This document shows positions 15,210 through 24,234 of a stretch of DNA of 64,000 nucleotides, in pieces. The notes under the pieces were generated by a model. The model did no database searches. It had not been told where the DNA came from and was given only the letters and a program-made list of their open reading frames with translations. Positions within the stretch are counted from its first letter, which is position 1, and the number at the start of each line of letters is the position of its first letter. Source of the stretch: RYN-230 sp963704995 (lineage in GTDB: Bacteria; Actinomycetota; Actinomycetes; Streptosporangiales; Streptosporangiaceae); contig CAVPIM010000004.1 in the NCBI GenBank assembly GCA_963704995.1, positions 1 through 64,000 of the forward strand, in the 5' to 3' direction. The translations under genes and the position numbers were made by a program.

Positions 15210-16859
15210 TCACCGGAGCCGGCGCCGGGCGCCCCGGCGCCGTTCGCTGGGCTTGCGGACCGGCTCCCCGGCCGCGATGGCCGCCTCCCGGACCCCGGCC
15301 GCGTACTCGGCCAGCGCGTCGACCAGGCCGGTAGCGGAGGGCTTGGGCGCCTTGACGTCCACCCGGAGGCCGAATTCCGCGGCCGTCTTGGCGGTCTGCG
15401 GCCCGATCACCGCGATCACCGTCACCGCGTGCGGCTTGCCCGCGATGCCGATCAGGTTGCGCACCGTCGAGGAGGAGGTGAACAGCACGGCGTCGAACCC
15501 GCCGCCCTTGATCGCCTCGCGGATCGGGGCGGGCGGCGGCGCGGCGCGGACGGTCCGGTAGGCGGTGACGTCCTCGGTCTCCCAGCCCAGCTCGTTGAGC
15601 CGGGCGACCAGCGTCTCGGTGGCGATGTCCGCCCGGGGCAGCAGCACCCGGTTGATCGGGTCAGACACGCTGTCGTAGGGCTGCCAGGCGGCGGCGAGGC
15701 CCTCGCCGGACTGCTCGCCCTCGGGGACCAGGTCGGGCTTGATGCCGAAGTCCAGCAGCGCCCGCCCGGTCTGCTCGCCGACCGCGGCGATTTTCACCCC
15801 GGCGAAGGCGCGCGCGTCCAGCCCGTACTCCTCCAGCTTCTCGCGGACCGCGCGGACCGCGTTGACCGAGGTGAACGCGACCCACTGGTACCGCCCGGTG
15901 ACCAGCCCCCGGACCGCGCGCTCCATCTGCTGCGGGGTGCGCGGTGGCTCGACCGCGATGGTCGGCACCTCCTCCGGCACCGCGCCGTAGGCGCGCAGCC
16001 GCTCCGACACCGAGCCGGCCTGGTCCTTGGTCCGCGGCACCAGCACCCGCCAGCCGAATAGCGGCTTGGTCTCGAACCAGGACAGGTCCTGCTGCGGCCC
16101 GGCCGCCTCGCCGACCACGCCGACCGCGGGGCCGGTCTCGGTGAGCAGGCTGACCCCGGCCGCCTTGAGGTCGGCGGTGACCGAACCCAGCGCGCAGCGG
16201 ATGGTCAGCTGCTCGGTGGTGGTCCCGTTCCAGGTGATGGTGAACGGGGTGCGCTCCGGCCACCCCGCGGCCATCAGCATCTTGGCCAGGTCGGCCGGCC
16301 CGGCCTCCACCCCCAGGATGACCAGGCTGCGGGACGGCTGGGTCTCAGCGGACAGGCGGCTGACGTCGGCGGCGTGCAGGATCCGGATGTCCCCGCCCGC
16401 ATCGGAGGTCAGCGGGATGCCCGCGTAGGCGGGCACCGCGGTCGCGGCGGGCATGCCCGGCACGACCTCGAACCGCACCCGGCCCTTGGCGCACGCGGCG
16501 GCGGCCACGGCCGCCGTCCCGAACAGCAGCGGGTCCCCGTCGTAGGCCGCCACCGCCAGCTGCCCGGACTTGACCGCCTTGACCACCAGCCGGGGGTCGG
16601 CGTCCAGCTCGGCCAGGTCGTGCAGGTCCGCCGCGGCGGGCAGCAGGTGCCGCACCCGGCCGGTCACCTCGGCGCTGGCGAAGAGCAGGTCAGCCCGGCT
16701 GAGCAGCTCGGCGGCCCGCACCGTGAGCAGCTCGGCGCTGCCGGGCCCGGTGCCCACGAAAGCCGCCAGGCCGGGCTGGGCCGCCCGGCTCGCCGCCACG
16801 GACCCGTCCTGATCGGCCTGGCCGGGCGTGTCCTTCTTCGACGTGGATGTCACAGTCAC
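15210..16859 (-). CDS. hemD: fused uroporphyrin-III C-methyltransferase / uroporphyrinogen-III synthase
   Basis: A 549-residue fusion of a CobA-type SAM methyltransferase domain (about 28-260, GTGPGSAELLTVRAAELL near the start) and HemD uroporphyrinogen-III synthase (about 270-520, with VPRTKDQAGS and FTSVNAVRA). HemD cyclises hydroxymethylbilane with ring inversion; the methylase domain would divert product toward siroheme or cobalamin. Methylase motif GDPLLFGTAAV diverges from the usual GDPxxFGRGGEE, so its activity should be checked. The fusion is usual in Streptomyces-like bacteria. Its start overlaps the hemC stop by 4 bp. Confidence 0.9.
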   Translation of the reverse strand: MTVTSTSKKDTPGQADQDGSVAASRAAQPGLAAFVGTGPGSAELLTVRAAELLSRADLLFASAEVTGRVRHLLPAAADLHDLAELDADPRLVVKAVKSGQLAVAAYDGDPLLFGTAAVAAAACAKGRVRFEVVPGMPAATAVPAYAGIPLTSDAGGDIRILHAADVSRLSAETQPSRSLVILGVEAGPADLAKMLMAAGWPERTPFTITWNGTTTEQLTIRCALGSVTADLKAAGVSLLTETGPAVGVVGEAAGPQQDLSWFETKPLFGWRVLVPRTKDQAGSVSERLRAYGAVPEEVPTIAVEPPRTPQQMERAVRGLVTGRYQWVAFTSVNAVRAVREKLEEYGLDARAFAGVKIAAVGEQTGRALLDFGIKPDLVPEGEQSGEGLAAAWQPYDSVSDPINRVLLPRADIATETLVARLNELGWETEDVTAYRTVRAAPPPAPIREAIKGGGFDAVLFTSSSTVRNLIGIAGKPHAVTVIAVIGPQTAKTAAEFGLRVDVKAPKPSATGLVDALAEYAAGVREAAIAAGEPVRKPSERRRGARRRLR

Positions 16860-17800
16860 AAAGCATCGTCCCCGTTGCTGATGTATTCCGAAGACACTGC
16901 CGCGTACGCCGCCGCGCCCTGGCGCAGCAACTCAGCGGCGACGTCGCGTCCGAGGCGTCCGGCCTCGCCTGCGGGGGCGGTTGCGCTGGCCCGCAACGCC
17001 GACCCCCCGTCAAGCGCCGCGACAACCGCTCTCAGCTGCAGTATCTCCGTTCCGGCAGCATACGCACCTACCGGCGCGCTGCAGCCAGCGGCCAATGCCG
17101 CCAGCACGGCCCGCTCCGCGGTGACGGCGGTGCGGCTGGGCTGGTCGTCCACCTGGGCCAGCAGCCCGGCCAGGCCGGTGTCAGCCGCGCGGCATTCCAC
17201 CGCCAGCGCGCCCTGGCCGGGCGCGGGCAGCATCTCCTCCGGCTCGAAGATCTGGGTCACCGCGTCGAGCCGGCCGATCCGGGCCAGCCCGGCGGCGGCC
17301 AGCAGCACGGCGTCCAGCTCACCGGACTCGACCTTGCCCAGCCGGGTGCCGGCGTTGCCGCGGACGGGCACCGGCCGGATGTCGGGGCGCAGCAGCCGCA
17401 GCTGGGCCGCGCGGCGTGGTGACCCGGTTCCGATCGTGGCGCCGGGCGGCAGGTCGGCAAACTTGGCGCCGCTGCGGGCGGCGAGCGCGTCGCGGGGGTC
17501 CTCCCGGGCCGGCACCGCGGCCAGCAACAGGCCCGGGGCGGGGGCCACCGGCAGGTCCTTGAGCGAGTGCACGGCCAGGTCGACCTGGCCGGCCAGGAGG
17601 TGCTCGCGCAGCGCGCTGGCGAACACGCCGGTGCCGCCGATCTGGGCCAGCTCGGCCCGGGTCACATCGCCGAACGTGGTCACCCCGACCAGCTCGACGC
17701 TGACCCCGGTGCGCGCGGTGATGAGCCGGGCCACCTGGCCGGACTGGGCCAGGGCCATCGGGCTCTTGCGGGTGCCGAGCCGCAGCGGCGGCCTGCTCAC
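16856..17800 (-). CDS. hemC: hydroxymethylbilane synthase
   Basis: Polymerises four porphobilinogens to hydroxymethylbilane. The 314-residue protein shows RLGTRKSPMALAQS at the N-terminus, VHSLKDLP (78-85), GTGSPRR (124-130) and the dipyrromethane-cofactor cysteine C240 in AAGCSAPVG. Motif order and length are standard. ATG/GTG 17800 overlaps the hemA stop at 17797. The gene sits between hemA and hemD in the usual order, so their stoichiometry is probably set by translational coupling. Confidence 0.95.
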   Translation of the reverse strand: MSRPPLRLGTRKSPMALAQSGQVARLITARTGVSVELVGVTTFGDVTRAELAQIGGTGVFASALREHLLAGQVDLAVHSLKDLPVAPAPGLLLAAVPAREDPRDALAARSGAKFADLPPGATIGTGSPRRAAQLRLLRPDIRPVPVRGNAGTRLGKVESGELDAVLLAAAGLARIGRLDAVTQIFEPEEMLPAPGQGALAVECRAADTGLAGLLAQVDDQPSRTAVTAERAVLAALAAGCSAPVGAYAAGTEILQLRAVVAALDGGSALRASATAPAGEAGRLGRDVAAELLRQGAAAYAAVSSEYISNGDDAL

Positions 17801-19200
17801 GTGTCGTCCTCCTGCCTGGGGCCGGCCGGTGCCGCCCCGCCCGGATCCGCGTCGGCCAGCGTGACCGCGGCGACCACGGCCGGGTCGAGATCGAACAGCA
17901 CGCGCAGTGCGTCCTCATAGGCGTCGCCGCCGGGAGACCCGGCCAGCTCCTTGACCCGCACCGTCGGCGCGTGCAGCAGCTTGTCCACGACCCGGCGCAT
18001 GGCGCGCTCCACCTCGCCGAGGGTGCGGTGATCGGCGGGCAGCCGGCCGGCCAGCCGGGCCAGCTCGGCGTCCACCACCTTGGCCGCCTTGGCCCGCAGC
18101 GCTACCACGGTGGGCGCGACCCGGGCCGCGTGCACGGCGGACGCGCGGGCCGCGAACTCCTCGGCGACGATCGCCCGGACCGCCTCGACGTCCGCGTCCC
18201 GGGTGGCCAGGCCGGCCAGTTCCGGCGGGTCCGCGGCCCCGGCGGGCCGGTCCCCGAGCGTGTCCAGGCCCACCAGGTGCGTCCCGGGCAGGCCGGCCAC
18301 GGCCGGGTCCACGTCTCGGGGCAAGGCCAGATCCAGCAGGACCAGCGGCCGGCCGGGCTGGCCGCGCCGCCGCAGCGCCCCGGTCACCAGGTCCGCGCTG
18401 ATGACCACGCCCGCGGCGCCGGTGCAGGAGATAACCAGGTCCGCCTCGGCGACCGGCCCGGCCAGGTCGGCGAGGTCCGCGGTACTGCCGCCGACCGCCG
18501 CGGCCAGCCGCCCGGCCCGGTCGGCGGTCCGGTTGGCCACCACGATGTGCGCCGCGCCCAGCCGGGCCGCGGTGGTGGCGGCCAGCGAGCTCATCGAGCC
18601 GGCCCCGACGACCAGCACCCGCAGCCCGGTGAGCGGCTGGGCCGGGTCGGCCGCGGCGGGGCCGCCGGCCAGCCGGCCGTGCGCGACCGCGATGCCGATG
18701 CTGACCAGGTTCGCGCCGGCCTGGTCGATGCCGGTCTCGCCGTGCGCGCGCCGGGCCGTGCGCAGCGCGAGCGCGCCCAGCTCACCCAGGCCGCGGCTGA
18801 GCGTGGCCTGCTCACGGGCCACGGACAGGGCGCGGCGGACCTGGCCGAGGATCTGGCTCTCGCCCACCACCATGGATTCCAGGCCGCAGGACACCGCGAG
18901 CAGGTGCTGCACGGCCCGGTCCTCGTAGTGCACGTACAGGTTTGGCGTCAGTTCGCTGAGCGGGATGCCGGAGTGCCGGGCCAGCAGGTCACAGATGGAT
19001 GAGACGCCGCCGTGGAACTTGTCCACCTCGGCGTAGACCTCGACCCGGTTGCAGGTGGACACGACGAACGTGCCGCCGACGTTCGGGGCCTGCGAGACGT
19101 CACGGAGCAGCTTGCTGAGCGTGTCGCCGCTGACCACCGCCCGCTCCAGGACAGCCAGCGAGGCGCTCTTGTGGCTCAGGCCGACCACGAGAACGCTCAT
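17797..19200 (-). CDS. hemA: glutamyl-tRNA reductase
   Basis: The first committed step of the C5 pathway, reducing glutamyl-tRNA to glutamate-1-semialdehyde with NADPH. The 467-residue protein has the catalytic cysteine C50 in STCNRVEVY, the substrate loop SCGLESMVVGESQILGQVR (about 100-118), NADPH-binding VVGAGSMSSL (near 197-206) and the C-terminal dimerisation helix. Some residues after 285 (RPAGAADPPEL) form an insertion not seen in short forms. Start ATG 19200 overlaps rex by 4 bp, so redox-controlled transcription reaches hemA. Confidence 0.95.
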   Translation of the reverse strand: MSVLVVGLSHKSASLAVLERAVVSGDTLSKLLRDVSQAPNVGGTFVVSTCNRVEVYAEVDKFHGGVSSICDLLARHSGIPLSELTPNLYVHYEDRAVQHLLAVSCGLESMVVGESQILGQVRRALSVAREQATLSRGLGELGALALRTARRAHGETGIDQAGANLVSIGIAVAHGRLAGGPAAADPAQPLTGLRVLVVGAGSMSSLAATTAARLGAAHIVVANRTADRAGRLAAAVGGSTADLADLAGPVAEADLVISCTGAAGVVISADLVTGALRRRGQPGRPLVLLDLALPRDVDPAVAGLPGTHLVGLDTLGDRPAGAADPPELAGLATRDADVEAVRAIVAEEFAARASAVHAARVAPTVVALRAKAAKVVDAELARLAGRLPADHRTLGEVERAMRRVVDKLLHAPTVRVKELAGSPGGDAYEDALRVLFDLDPAVVAAVTLADADPGGAAPAGPRQEDDT

Positions 19201-19919
19201 CGGACCGCCGCCTGGGCGTCTTGCGGAACGCGCACCACCGACCTCCGCTGCGCGTGGAAGGCGAGAATCTGCAACTCGATGGACAGGTTGACCTTACGCA
19301 CGTCTACGCCACTGGGCACATTAAGGACCACAGGCGCGAAGTTGAGGATGCTGGTCACTCCCGTCGCGACCAGGCGGTCGCAGACGGCCTGGGCGGTGCC
19401 CGCGGGCGTGGCGATGACCCCGATGGATACCCGGTGCCGGGCCACCACCTGTTCCATCTGCTCGACGTCCAGCACGCTGTGCCCGGCGATCTGCGTGCCG
19501 ACCACCTCCGGGTCGCTGTCCAGCACGGCCGCGATGCGGAACCCGCGGGAGGCGAACCCGCCGTAATTGGCCAGCGCGCGGCCCAGGTTCCCGGCTCCGA
19601 TGATGACCACCGGCCAGTCCTGGGTCAGCCCCAGTTCCCGTGAGACCTGGTAGACGAGGTACTCCACGTCGTATCCCACGCCCCGGGTGCCGTAAGACCC
19701 CAGATGCGAGAGGTCCTTGCGGAGCTTGGCCGAGTTGACCCCGGCGGCCGCCGCGAGTTCCTCGCTGGACACGGTCGGGATGTCCTGCTCCGCGAAGGCG
19801 TACAGGACCCGCAGATAGACCGGGAGGCGGGCGATGGTGGCCTCCGGGATGCCCTGGCTGCCGTTTGCTGCGCTGCCGTGCCCGGATCTGCCGTTCGCGG
19901 ATGCTGCACGCCGTGACAT
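19197..19919 (-). CDS. rex: redox-sensing transcriptional repressor Rex
   Basis: A dimeric NADH/NAD+ sensor that releases DNA when NADH is high. The 240-residue protein has an N-terminal winged HTH (about 28-75, ARLPVYLRVLY to LRKDLSHLGSYGTRGVGYDV) and a Rossmann domain with VVIIGAGNLGRAL (about 105-117). Start ATG 19919 has AGGAG about 9 bases upstream. A Rex-type operator sits 84 bp upstream at 20003-20020, so autoregulation is expected. It heads the hemA-hemC-hemD-hemB operon, joining redox state to heme supply, as known in Streptomyces. Confidence 0.95.
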   Translation of the reverse strand: MSRRAASANGRSGHGSAANGSQGIPEATIARLPVYLRVLYAFAEQDIPTVSSEELAAAAGVNSAKLRKDLSHLGSYGTRGVGYDVEYLVYQVSRELGLTQDWPVVIIGAGNLGRALANYGGFASRGFRIAAVLDSDPEVVGTQIAGHSVLDVEQMEQVVARHRVSIGVIATPAGTAQAVCDRLVATGVTSILNFAPVVLNVPSGVDVRKVNLSIELQILAFHAQRRSVVRVPQDAQAAVR

Positions 19920-20002
19920 GCGCCGACGCTCCTGAGGATTAGATCTGGCCTGCGGGCAGCCCAGAAGCCCGCCGAAGGGTTGCAGTCTTCAACCGTACGC
20001 TC

Positions 20003-20020
20003 TTGTGAACGTTTGCACAA
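20003..20020. promoter_or_regulatory. Rex operator (ROP)
   Basis: TTGTGAACGTTTGCACAA matches the published Rex consensus TTGTGAANNNNTTCACAA at every conserved base but one (TGCACAA for TTCACAA). It lies 84 bp upstream of the rex ATG, on the expected side, and 40 bp downstream of the glutaredoxin stop. Confidence 0.9.
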
Positions 20021-20059
20021 AGTCAGTGCTGGCCGCCCCCCGGGGCAGGCGGAACGCGT

Positions 20060-20308
20060 TCACCGGGTCAGCGCCGCACGCAGGCGCTCCTCGCTGACCC
20101 GCCAGAAATCGTGCTGGATCCCGTCGATCAGGGTGACCGGGATCTTGTCCCAGTAATCCCGCATGTCCGCGTCCGAGCCGGTGATGTCGCGTTCCTCCCA
20201 GGGCACGCCGAGATCCGCGGCGACCCGGGCGACCACCTCGCGCGCACTGTCGCACAGGTGGCAGCCGGGCCGGGAGAGCAGGGTGATCGCGTGCGCACCG
20301 GGAGGCAT
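20060..20308 (-). CDS. glutaredoxin family protein
   Basis: An 82-residue thioredoxin-fold protein with motif RPGCHLCDSA (Cys16, Cys19), then PWEERDITGSDAD and PVTLIDG with the cis-proline of redoxins. In an actinomycete it would work with mycothiol or thioredoxin reductase rather than glutathione. It lies 13 bp downstream of the membrane protein gene and upstream of the Rex operator, so it could be read into rex. The start ATG 20308 has no strong ribosome binding site. Confidence 0.85.
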   Translation of the reverse strand: MPPGAHAITLLSRPGCHLCDSAREVVARVAADLGVPWEERDITGSDADMRDYWDKIPVTLIDGIQHDFWRVSEERLRAALTR

Positions 20309-20321
20309 GAGGGCCGCCGCG

Positions 20322-21908
20322 TCAGGGGACCCGGCGCGGCGTGACCGCCGCGACCTTGGCCTGCCGGACTCCCAGCTCGATCACGTTGGTGGCCAGCACC
20401 AGCGGACGCCGGCGCGATTCGAAGTCGGTCACGTAGGGCCGCTCCTGATGCCGGTCGTACGCGGAGCGGTCCGCGTAGAGCTGATAGAGAATTCTCTGCA
20501 ACGGCGCGGACGGCACGCTGTGGACCACGTAGGCAAGCGTCTCCGGCTCTCCGGTCCGTACCTGCTCGACCACCTGCTCGGCCAGCCGGTCGAACTCGTC
20601 CGCGCCGGAGTCCAGCAGGGTGTAGATGGCAATCCGGCCGTAGAGCAGGCCGGTGTCCACCGGGCCCGGGCCGGCGGCCGCGGCGTCGATCACGTCGTCG
20701 ATGACGGGCAGCTGCATCCCGGTGGCGAACTCGATGTCCTCCCCGGGCCTGCCGGTGCCGTTGCTGGCGGCCAGGTCACGCGCTGCCGGATCACGCACGG
20801 TCCCCCGGGACCCGTTCGGCCGGAAGAGGGGGTCGAAGGCGCCGGTGACCGGCTCGACCTCGTCGGCGGGCAGGCCCGCGGGGCCACGCGACGGGAAGCT
20901 CCCGGTACCCGGGTAGCCGCCCAGCGGGAAGCCGCCCGTGTCGTCGTACTGCCCGCCGTACGGATCCGGCTGCCGTTCCGCGCCGCCGTACCCGGCGCCG
21001 CTGTGCCCCTCCGCGCCGCCGTACCCGGCGCCGCGCTGGCTGCCGTAGGCCGCGCCCTGGTAACCGCCCGTCTCGCCGTACCCGCTGTCGGGGTAGGCGG
21101 CGAACGCCTCGCTGTCCTCGAAGCGGCGGTAACCGCCGCCGTACAGGTCCAGCGAGTCATCACCGGCGTAGCCGGGGTCACCGCCCCGGGCACCCGGCCC
21201 GCCGGGACCGCCGGGGGCGCCGGGACCGCCGCGGATCCGGTCCACCCTCACCCTGGCCGCCTGGCGGGCGGCCAGCCAGGCGGCCACCGCGGCGATCGCG
21301 GTCACGGCCGGGTACGCCGTGTCCGCGGGCAGCGTGAGCTGGAGGGCCTGGGTGGCCAGCGCGGCCACGCTGGCCAGGCCCACCGCGGCCAGCGCCGGCC
21401 GCCAGGCGGGGTCGCTGCGGCTGCGCAGCCCGGTGGCGGACAGCGCCACGACCACGGTCAGCACCACGGCCACCGCGACCAGCGCGAGCAGGCCGAGCGG
21501 GAGGAACTCGAAGTGGCTCCGGGCGGCCGGCCACCGCTGGGTGAACGGCTGCGAGGTCAGCACGTCCGTGGCCAGGATCACCGCGGCCACCACGAACAGC
21601 CCGGCCAGGCTGAGCCGCGCGGCGAACCGGGCCACCAGCCCCTTGGCGGCCAGTTCGGCCATGCCCCAGGCCAGCGAGAGCGGCGCGATCAGCGCCGCGC
21701 CGAGCTGAGCGGCCCGGAACGTGGTCGGCACGAACCCGCGCCGGTAGCCGGCGGCCTGCGCCGCCAGCCCGACGGTCAGGCCGGCCAGGGCGATCACCCA
21801 GGCCACCATGTCCGCCCTGGGTCTTCGCGCGCAGAGCCGGATGGCCAGGCCGGTACCGGCCGCGGCGAGCACGGTCCCGGCCAGGGCAGCGACGAACGAA
21901 ATAGACAT
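20322..21908 (-). CDS. multi-pass membrane protein with C-terminal monooxygenase-like domain
   Basis: A 528-residue protein in three parts. Residues 1-220 have about seven hydrophobic helices. Residues 230-390 are low complexity, rich in Gly, Tyr and Ala, with GYGGAE repeats. The last 110 residues (RIAIYTLLDSGADEFDRLAE through TNVIELGVRQAKV) look like a ferredoxin-fold ABM/quinol-monooxygenase domain. It may be a lineage-specific membrane enzyme; function unknown. It is followed by glutaredoxin 13 bp later. Both neighbours suggest a redox or cell-envelope role, but this is inference. The Gly/Tyr repeats look phase-rich and variable. Confidence 0.6.
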   Translation of the reverse strand: MSISFVAALAGTVLAAAGTGLAIRLCARRPRADMVAWVIALAGLTVGLAAQAAGYRRGFVPTTFRAAQLGAALIAPLSLAWGMAELAAKGLVARFAARLSLAGLFVVAAVILATDVLTSQPFTQRWPAARSHFEFLPLGLLALVAVAVVLTVVVALSATGLRSRSDPAWRPALAAVGLASVAALATQALQLTLPADTAYPAVTAIAAVAAWLAARQAARVRVDRIRGGPGAPGGPGGPGARGGDPGYAGDDSLDLYGGGYRRFEDSEAFAAYPDSGYGETGGYQGAAYGSQRGAGYGGAEGHSGAGYGGAERQPDPYGGQYDDTGGFPLGGYPGTGSFPSRGPAGLPADEVEPVTGAFDPLFRPNGSRGTVRDPAARDLAASNGTGRPGEDIEFATGMQLPVIDDVIDAAAAGPGPVDTGLLYGRIAIYTLLDSGADEFDRLAEQVVEQVRTGEPETLAYVVHSVPSAPLQRILYQLYADRSAYDRHQERPYVTDFESRRRPLVLATNVIELGVRQAKVAAVTPRRVP

Positions 21909-22000
21909 TGCAGCCTATGGTGCCCGACGAGCGGCGCTGATGCGGACCAGATCGATGACCAGCCCGCCGGCGCGACGTCCGGTTTGTAGACTCGGCAGGC

Positions 22001-22930
22001 ATGAGGCAGCTGCGGGACCCGCTTCCCGACGGCACCAGGTCGCTGCGGCTGCGCAGGTCCGCCCGGGTGCGCCGGGAGCAGGCGGCGCTGGCCGGGGCCG
22101 CGTCGGCGGCGGTCGCCACGGTCGTCCAGGCCCCGCCGCAGGCCGACCCGACGGCCGGCGCCTTCTTCGACGTGGACAACACGCTGATCCGCGGCGCCTC
22201 CATCTACTACTTCGCCCGCGGGCTGGCCGCGCGCAAGATGTTCGGCCCGCGTGACCTGGCCCGGATCGCCTGGGGCCAGGTGTACTTCCGGCTCCGGGGC
22301 GCGGAGAACACCGAGCACATCGACGCGGCGCGGCAGGCCGCGCTCGCGTTCGTGGCCGGGCACAAGGTGGCCGACATCATCAGCCTGAGCGAGGAGATCT
22401 TCGACGAGACCATGGCCGACCGGGTCTGGGAGGGCACCCGCGAGCTGGCCCAGGGGCACCTGCGGGCCGGCCAGCGGGTGTGGCTGGTCACCGCGACCCC
22501 GGTGGAGCTGGCCTCGGTCATCTCCCAGCGGCTCGGGCTGACCGGCGCGCTGGGCACGGTCGCGGAGTCCACGGACGGCGTGTACACCGGCCGGCTGGTC
22601 GGCGGCCTGCTGCACGGCGAGGCCAAGGCCGCGGCGGTCGCGTCCCTGGCCGAGCGGGAAGGGCTGGACCTGGGCCGCTGCTCCGCCTACAGCGACTCCA
22701 GCAACGACCTGCCCATGCTGGAGCTAGTCGGCCACCCGAACGCGGTCAACCCGGACGCGGAACTGCGCGCCGAGGCCCGCCGCCGGGGCTGGCCGGTGCA
22801 TGATTTCCGGTCCGGCCGCCAGGCGACCCTGGCCGCGCTGCCCGCCGCGGCGGGCGTCGGCGCGGTGGCCGGCGGCATCGCGGCCGGCCTGGCCCTGCAC
22901 CGCCGCCACCAGAGGAACCTGCGCGGCTGA
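22001..22930 (+). CDS. HAD-IB family hydrolase (SerB-like phosphatase)
   Basis: A 309-residue haloacid dehalogenase of the IB (phosphoserine phosphatase-like) group, as found in actinomycetes. Catalytic motif FFDVDNTLIRG lies at about 54-64 (nucleophile near D57); motif II LVTATPVELAS lies near 165-175; motif III includes SDSSNDLPML near 230-240. A C-terminal hydrophobic helix (about 280-300) suggests membrane association. It could act on phospholipid or glycerol phosphates; the next gene, an acyltransferase, is convergent. Starts at ATG 22001. Confidence 0.85.
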   Translation: MRQLRDPLPDGTRSLRLRRSARVRREQAALAGAASAAVATVVQAPPQADPTAGAFFDVDNTLIRGASIYYFARGLAARKMFGPRDLARIAWGQVYFRLRGAENTEHIDAARQAALAFVAGHKVADIISLSEEIFDETMADRVWEGTRELAQGHLRAGQRVWLVTATPVELASVISQRLGLTGALGTVAESTDGVYTGRLVGGLLHGEAKAAAVASLAEREGLDLGRCSAYSDSSNDLPMLELVGHPNAVNPDAELRAEARRRGWPVHDFRSGRQATLAALPAAAGVGAVAGGIAAGLALHRRHQRNLRG

Positions 22931-22975
22931 TCGCTGAGCGCCAGCCGGGCGCGCCGTAGCCCGTCGGCCCGGGTA

Positions 22976-23007
22976 CTGGCCGGAGGCGCCGTAGCGCATC
23001 CGGCCAG
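22976..23007. terminator. perfect hairpin between convergent genes
   Basis: CTGGCCGGA (22976-22984) pairs with TCCGGCCAG (22999-23007), and inside it GCGC pairs with GCGC around CGTA. It separates the HAD gene from the acyltransferase and is probably a bidirectional terminator without a T-tract. Confidence 0.65.
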
Positions 23008-23017
23008 AGAGCCAGCG

Positions 23018-23926
23018 CTAGCCGAAAGCCGGGCCGCGCTCGACCACGAGGTCGTCCAGCCTGGCCTGGATACTGCCGCGGACCGCGGCGGTCAGCTCGG
23101 CGACCACCGCCGGGTCCCGCCAGGCGCCCTCCGGGTACCCGCAGGTGTCTACCGGGGCACCGAAGCCGATGATCCATTTGGACGGCAGCGGGACCGCGCC
23201 CAGCGGGCCGAACCAGGGGAACAGGGGCGTGATCGGGAAGTAGGGCAGCCGGAGCAGCCGGGCCAGCGGCCGGGCGTTGCCGACCATGGGGTAGATCTCC
23301 TCGGCGCCGACGATCGCGCAGGGCACGATCGGCACCCGGGCCCGCAGCGCGGTGACCGCGAACCCGCCGCGGCCGAACCGGCGCAGCTGGTAACGGTCGC
23401 TGAACGGCTTGCCGATGCCCCTGAACCCCTCGGGAAACACGCCGACCAGCTCACCGTCCCGCAGCAGCCGGTCGGCGTTGGCCGGGCAGGCCCGGATATG
23501 GCCGGCCCGCCGGGCCAGGTACGCCAGGCCGGGCAGCTCATAGACCAGGTCCGCGCCCAGCAGGCGCAGGTTCCGGTGCTCCGGATGCTCATCGTGCAGC
23601 CCGGTCTGGAGCATGACCGCGTCGAGCGGGAGTACCCCGGAATGGTTGGCGACGAGCAGCGCGGCCCCGGTGCCCGGCACGTGCTCCAGCCCGCGCATAT
23701 CGACCCGGAACCACTGCTGGTACAGCAGCCGGGCCAGCGGCATCAGCAGCCGGGTATTGAACTCCGGGTCGAAACCGAATTCGTCGACCTCGCCCTCGCC
23801 GGTGACCTGGCGCCGGGCGAACTGGGCCGCCTCGCTCAGGCGGTCGCGCCAGTCACCGCCGGCGCCATTGGGGTGGAGCCCATGGAACGCCCCGGGAAGC
23901 TGTCCCGTGCTCCCCTCCCAGCCCAC
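23018..23926 (-). CDS. plsC: 1-acylglycerol-phosphate acyltransferase-like protein
   Basis: A 302-residue PlsC/LPLAT family acyltransferase, attaching an acyl chain to lysophospholipid. The catalytic HX4D is in NHSGVLPLD (about 94-102) and the second motif FPEGFRGIG follows near 166. The N-terminal 60 residues are hydrophilic, and no certain transmembrane helix is seen, so membrane association is peripheral. Start GTG 23926 has GGAAGGGGAAAGG just upstream. It is convergent with the HAD hydrolase. Exact acceptor unknown. Confidence 0.8.
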   Translation of the reverse strand: MGWEGSTGQLPGAFHGLHPNGAGGDWRDRLSEAAQFARRQVTGEGEVDEFGFDPEFNTRLLMPLARLLYQQWFRVDMRGLEHVPGTGAALLVANHSGVLPLDAVMLQTGLHDEHPEHRNLRLLGADLVYELPGLAYLARRAGHIRACPANADRLLRDGELVGVFPEGFRGIGKPFSDRYQLRRFGRGGFAVTALRARVPIVPCAIVGAEEIYPMVGNARPLARLLRLPYFPITPLFPWFGPLGAVPLPSKWIIGFGAPVDTCGYPEGAWRDPAVVAELTAAVRGSIQARLDDLVVERGPAFG

Positions 23927-24000
23927 CCTTTCCCCTTCCAGCCGCGCCTTCAGCAGCGCCCCGGGCCGCCCGCCAGATGCCCCGGGGCGCCGGCGCGGCG

Positions 24001-24099
24001 CTACTTCTTGTTACGCCGCTGCACGCGCGTCTTACGCAGCAGCTTGCGGTGCTTCTTCTTCGCCATTCGCTTACGGCGCTTCTTGATGACCGAGCCCAC
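24001..24099 (-). CDS. ribosomal protein bS22 (AURKAIP1/COX24 domain)
   Basis: A 32-residue, extremely basic peptide (MGSVIKKRRKRMAKKKHRKL then LRKTRVQRRNKK). This matches the tiny 30S protein bS22 of actinobacteria and the Cox24/AURKAIP1 domain. GTG 24099 has GGTGGTGTC upstream. It is too short for automatic callers but is highly conserved. The next gene upstream on the same strand is the excisionase-type HTH protein, an order seen in many actinomycetes. Confidence 0.9.
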   Translation of the reverse strand: MGSVIKKRRKRMAKKKHRKLLRKTRVQRRNKK

Positions 24100-24234
24100 G
24101 ACACCACCCTTACTCGGGATTCAGGCAAACTGGCTTGCGACGTATTCGCCCGATGCCAGCCGGCTGGGCCCACGCCAACGCCCCAGGGTACCTGCCCGGC
24201 ACCCGTCCCGGTGATGCGCCCTCGGGGAAGGACG

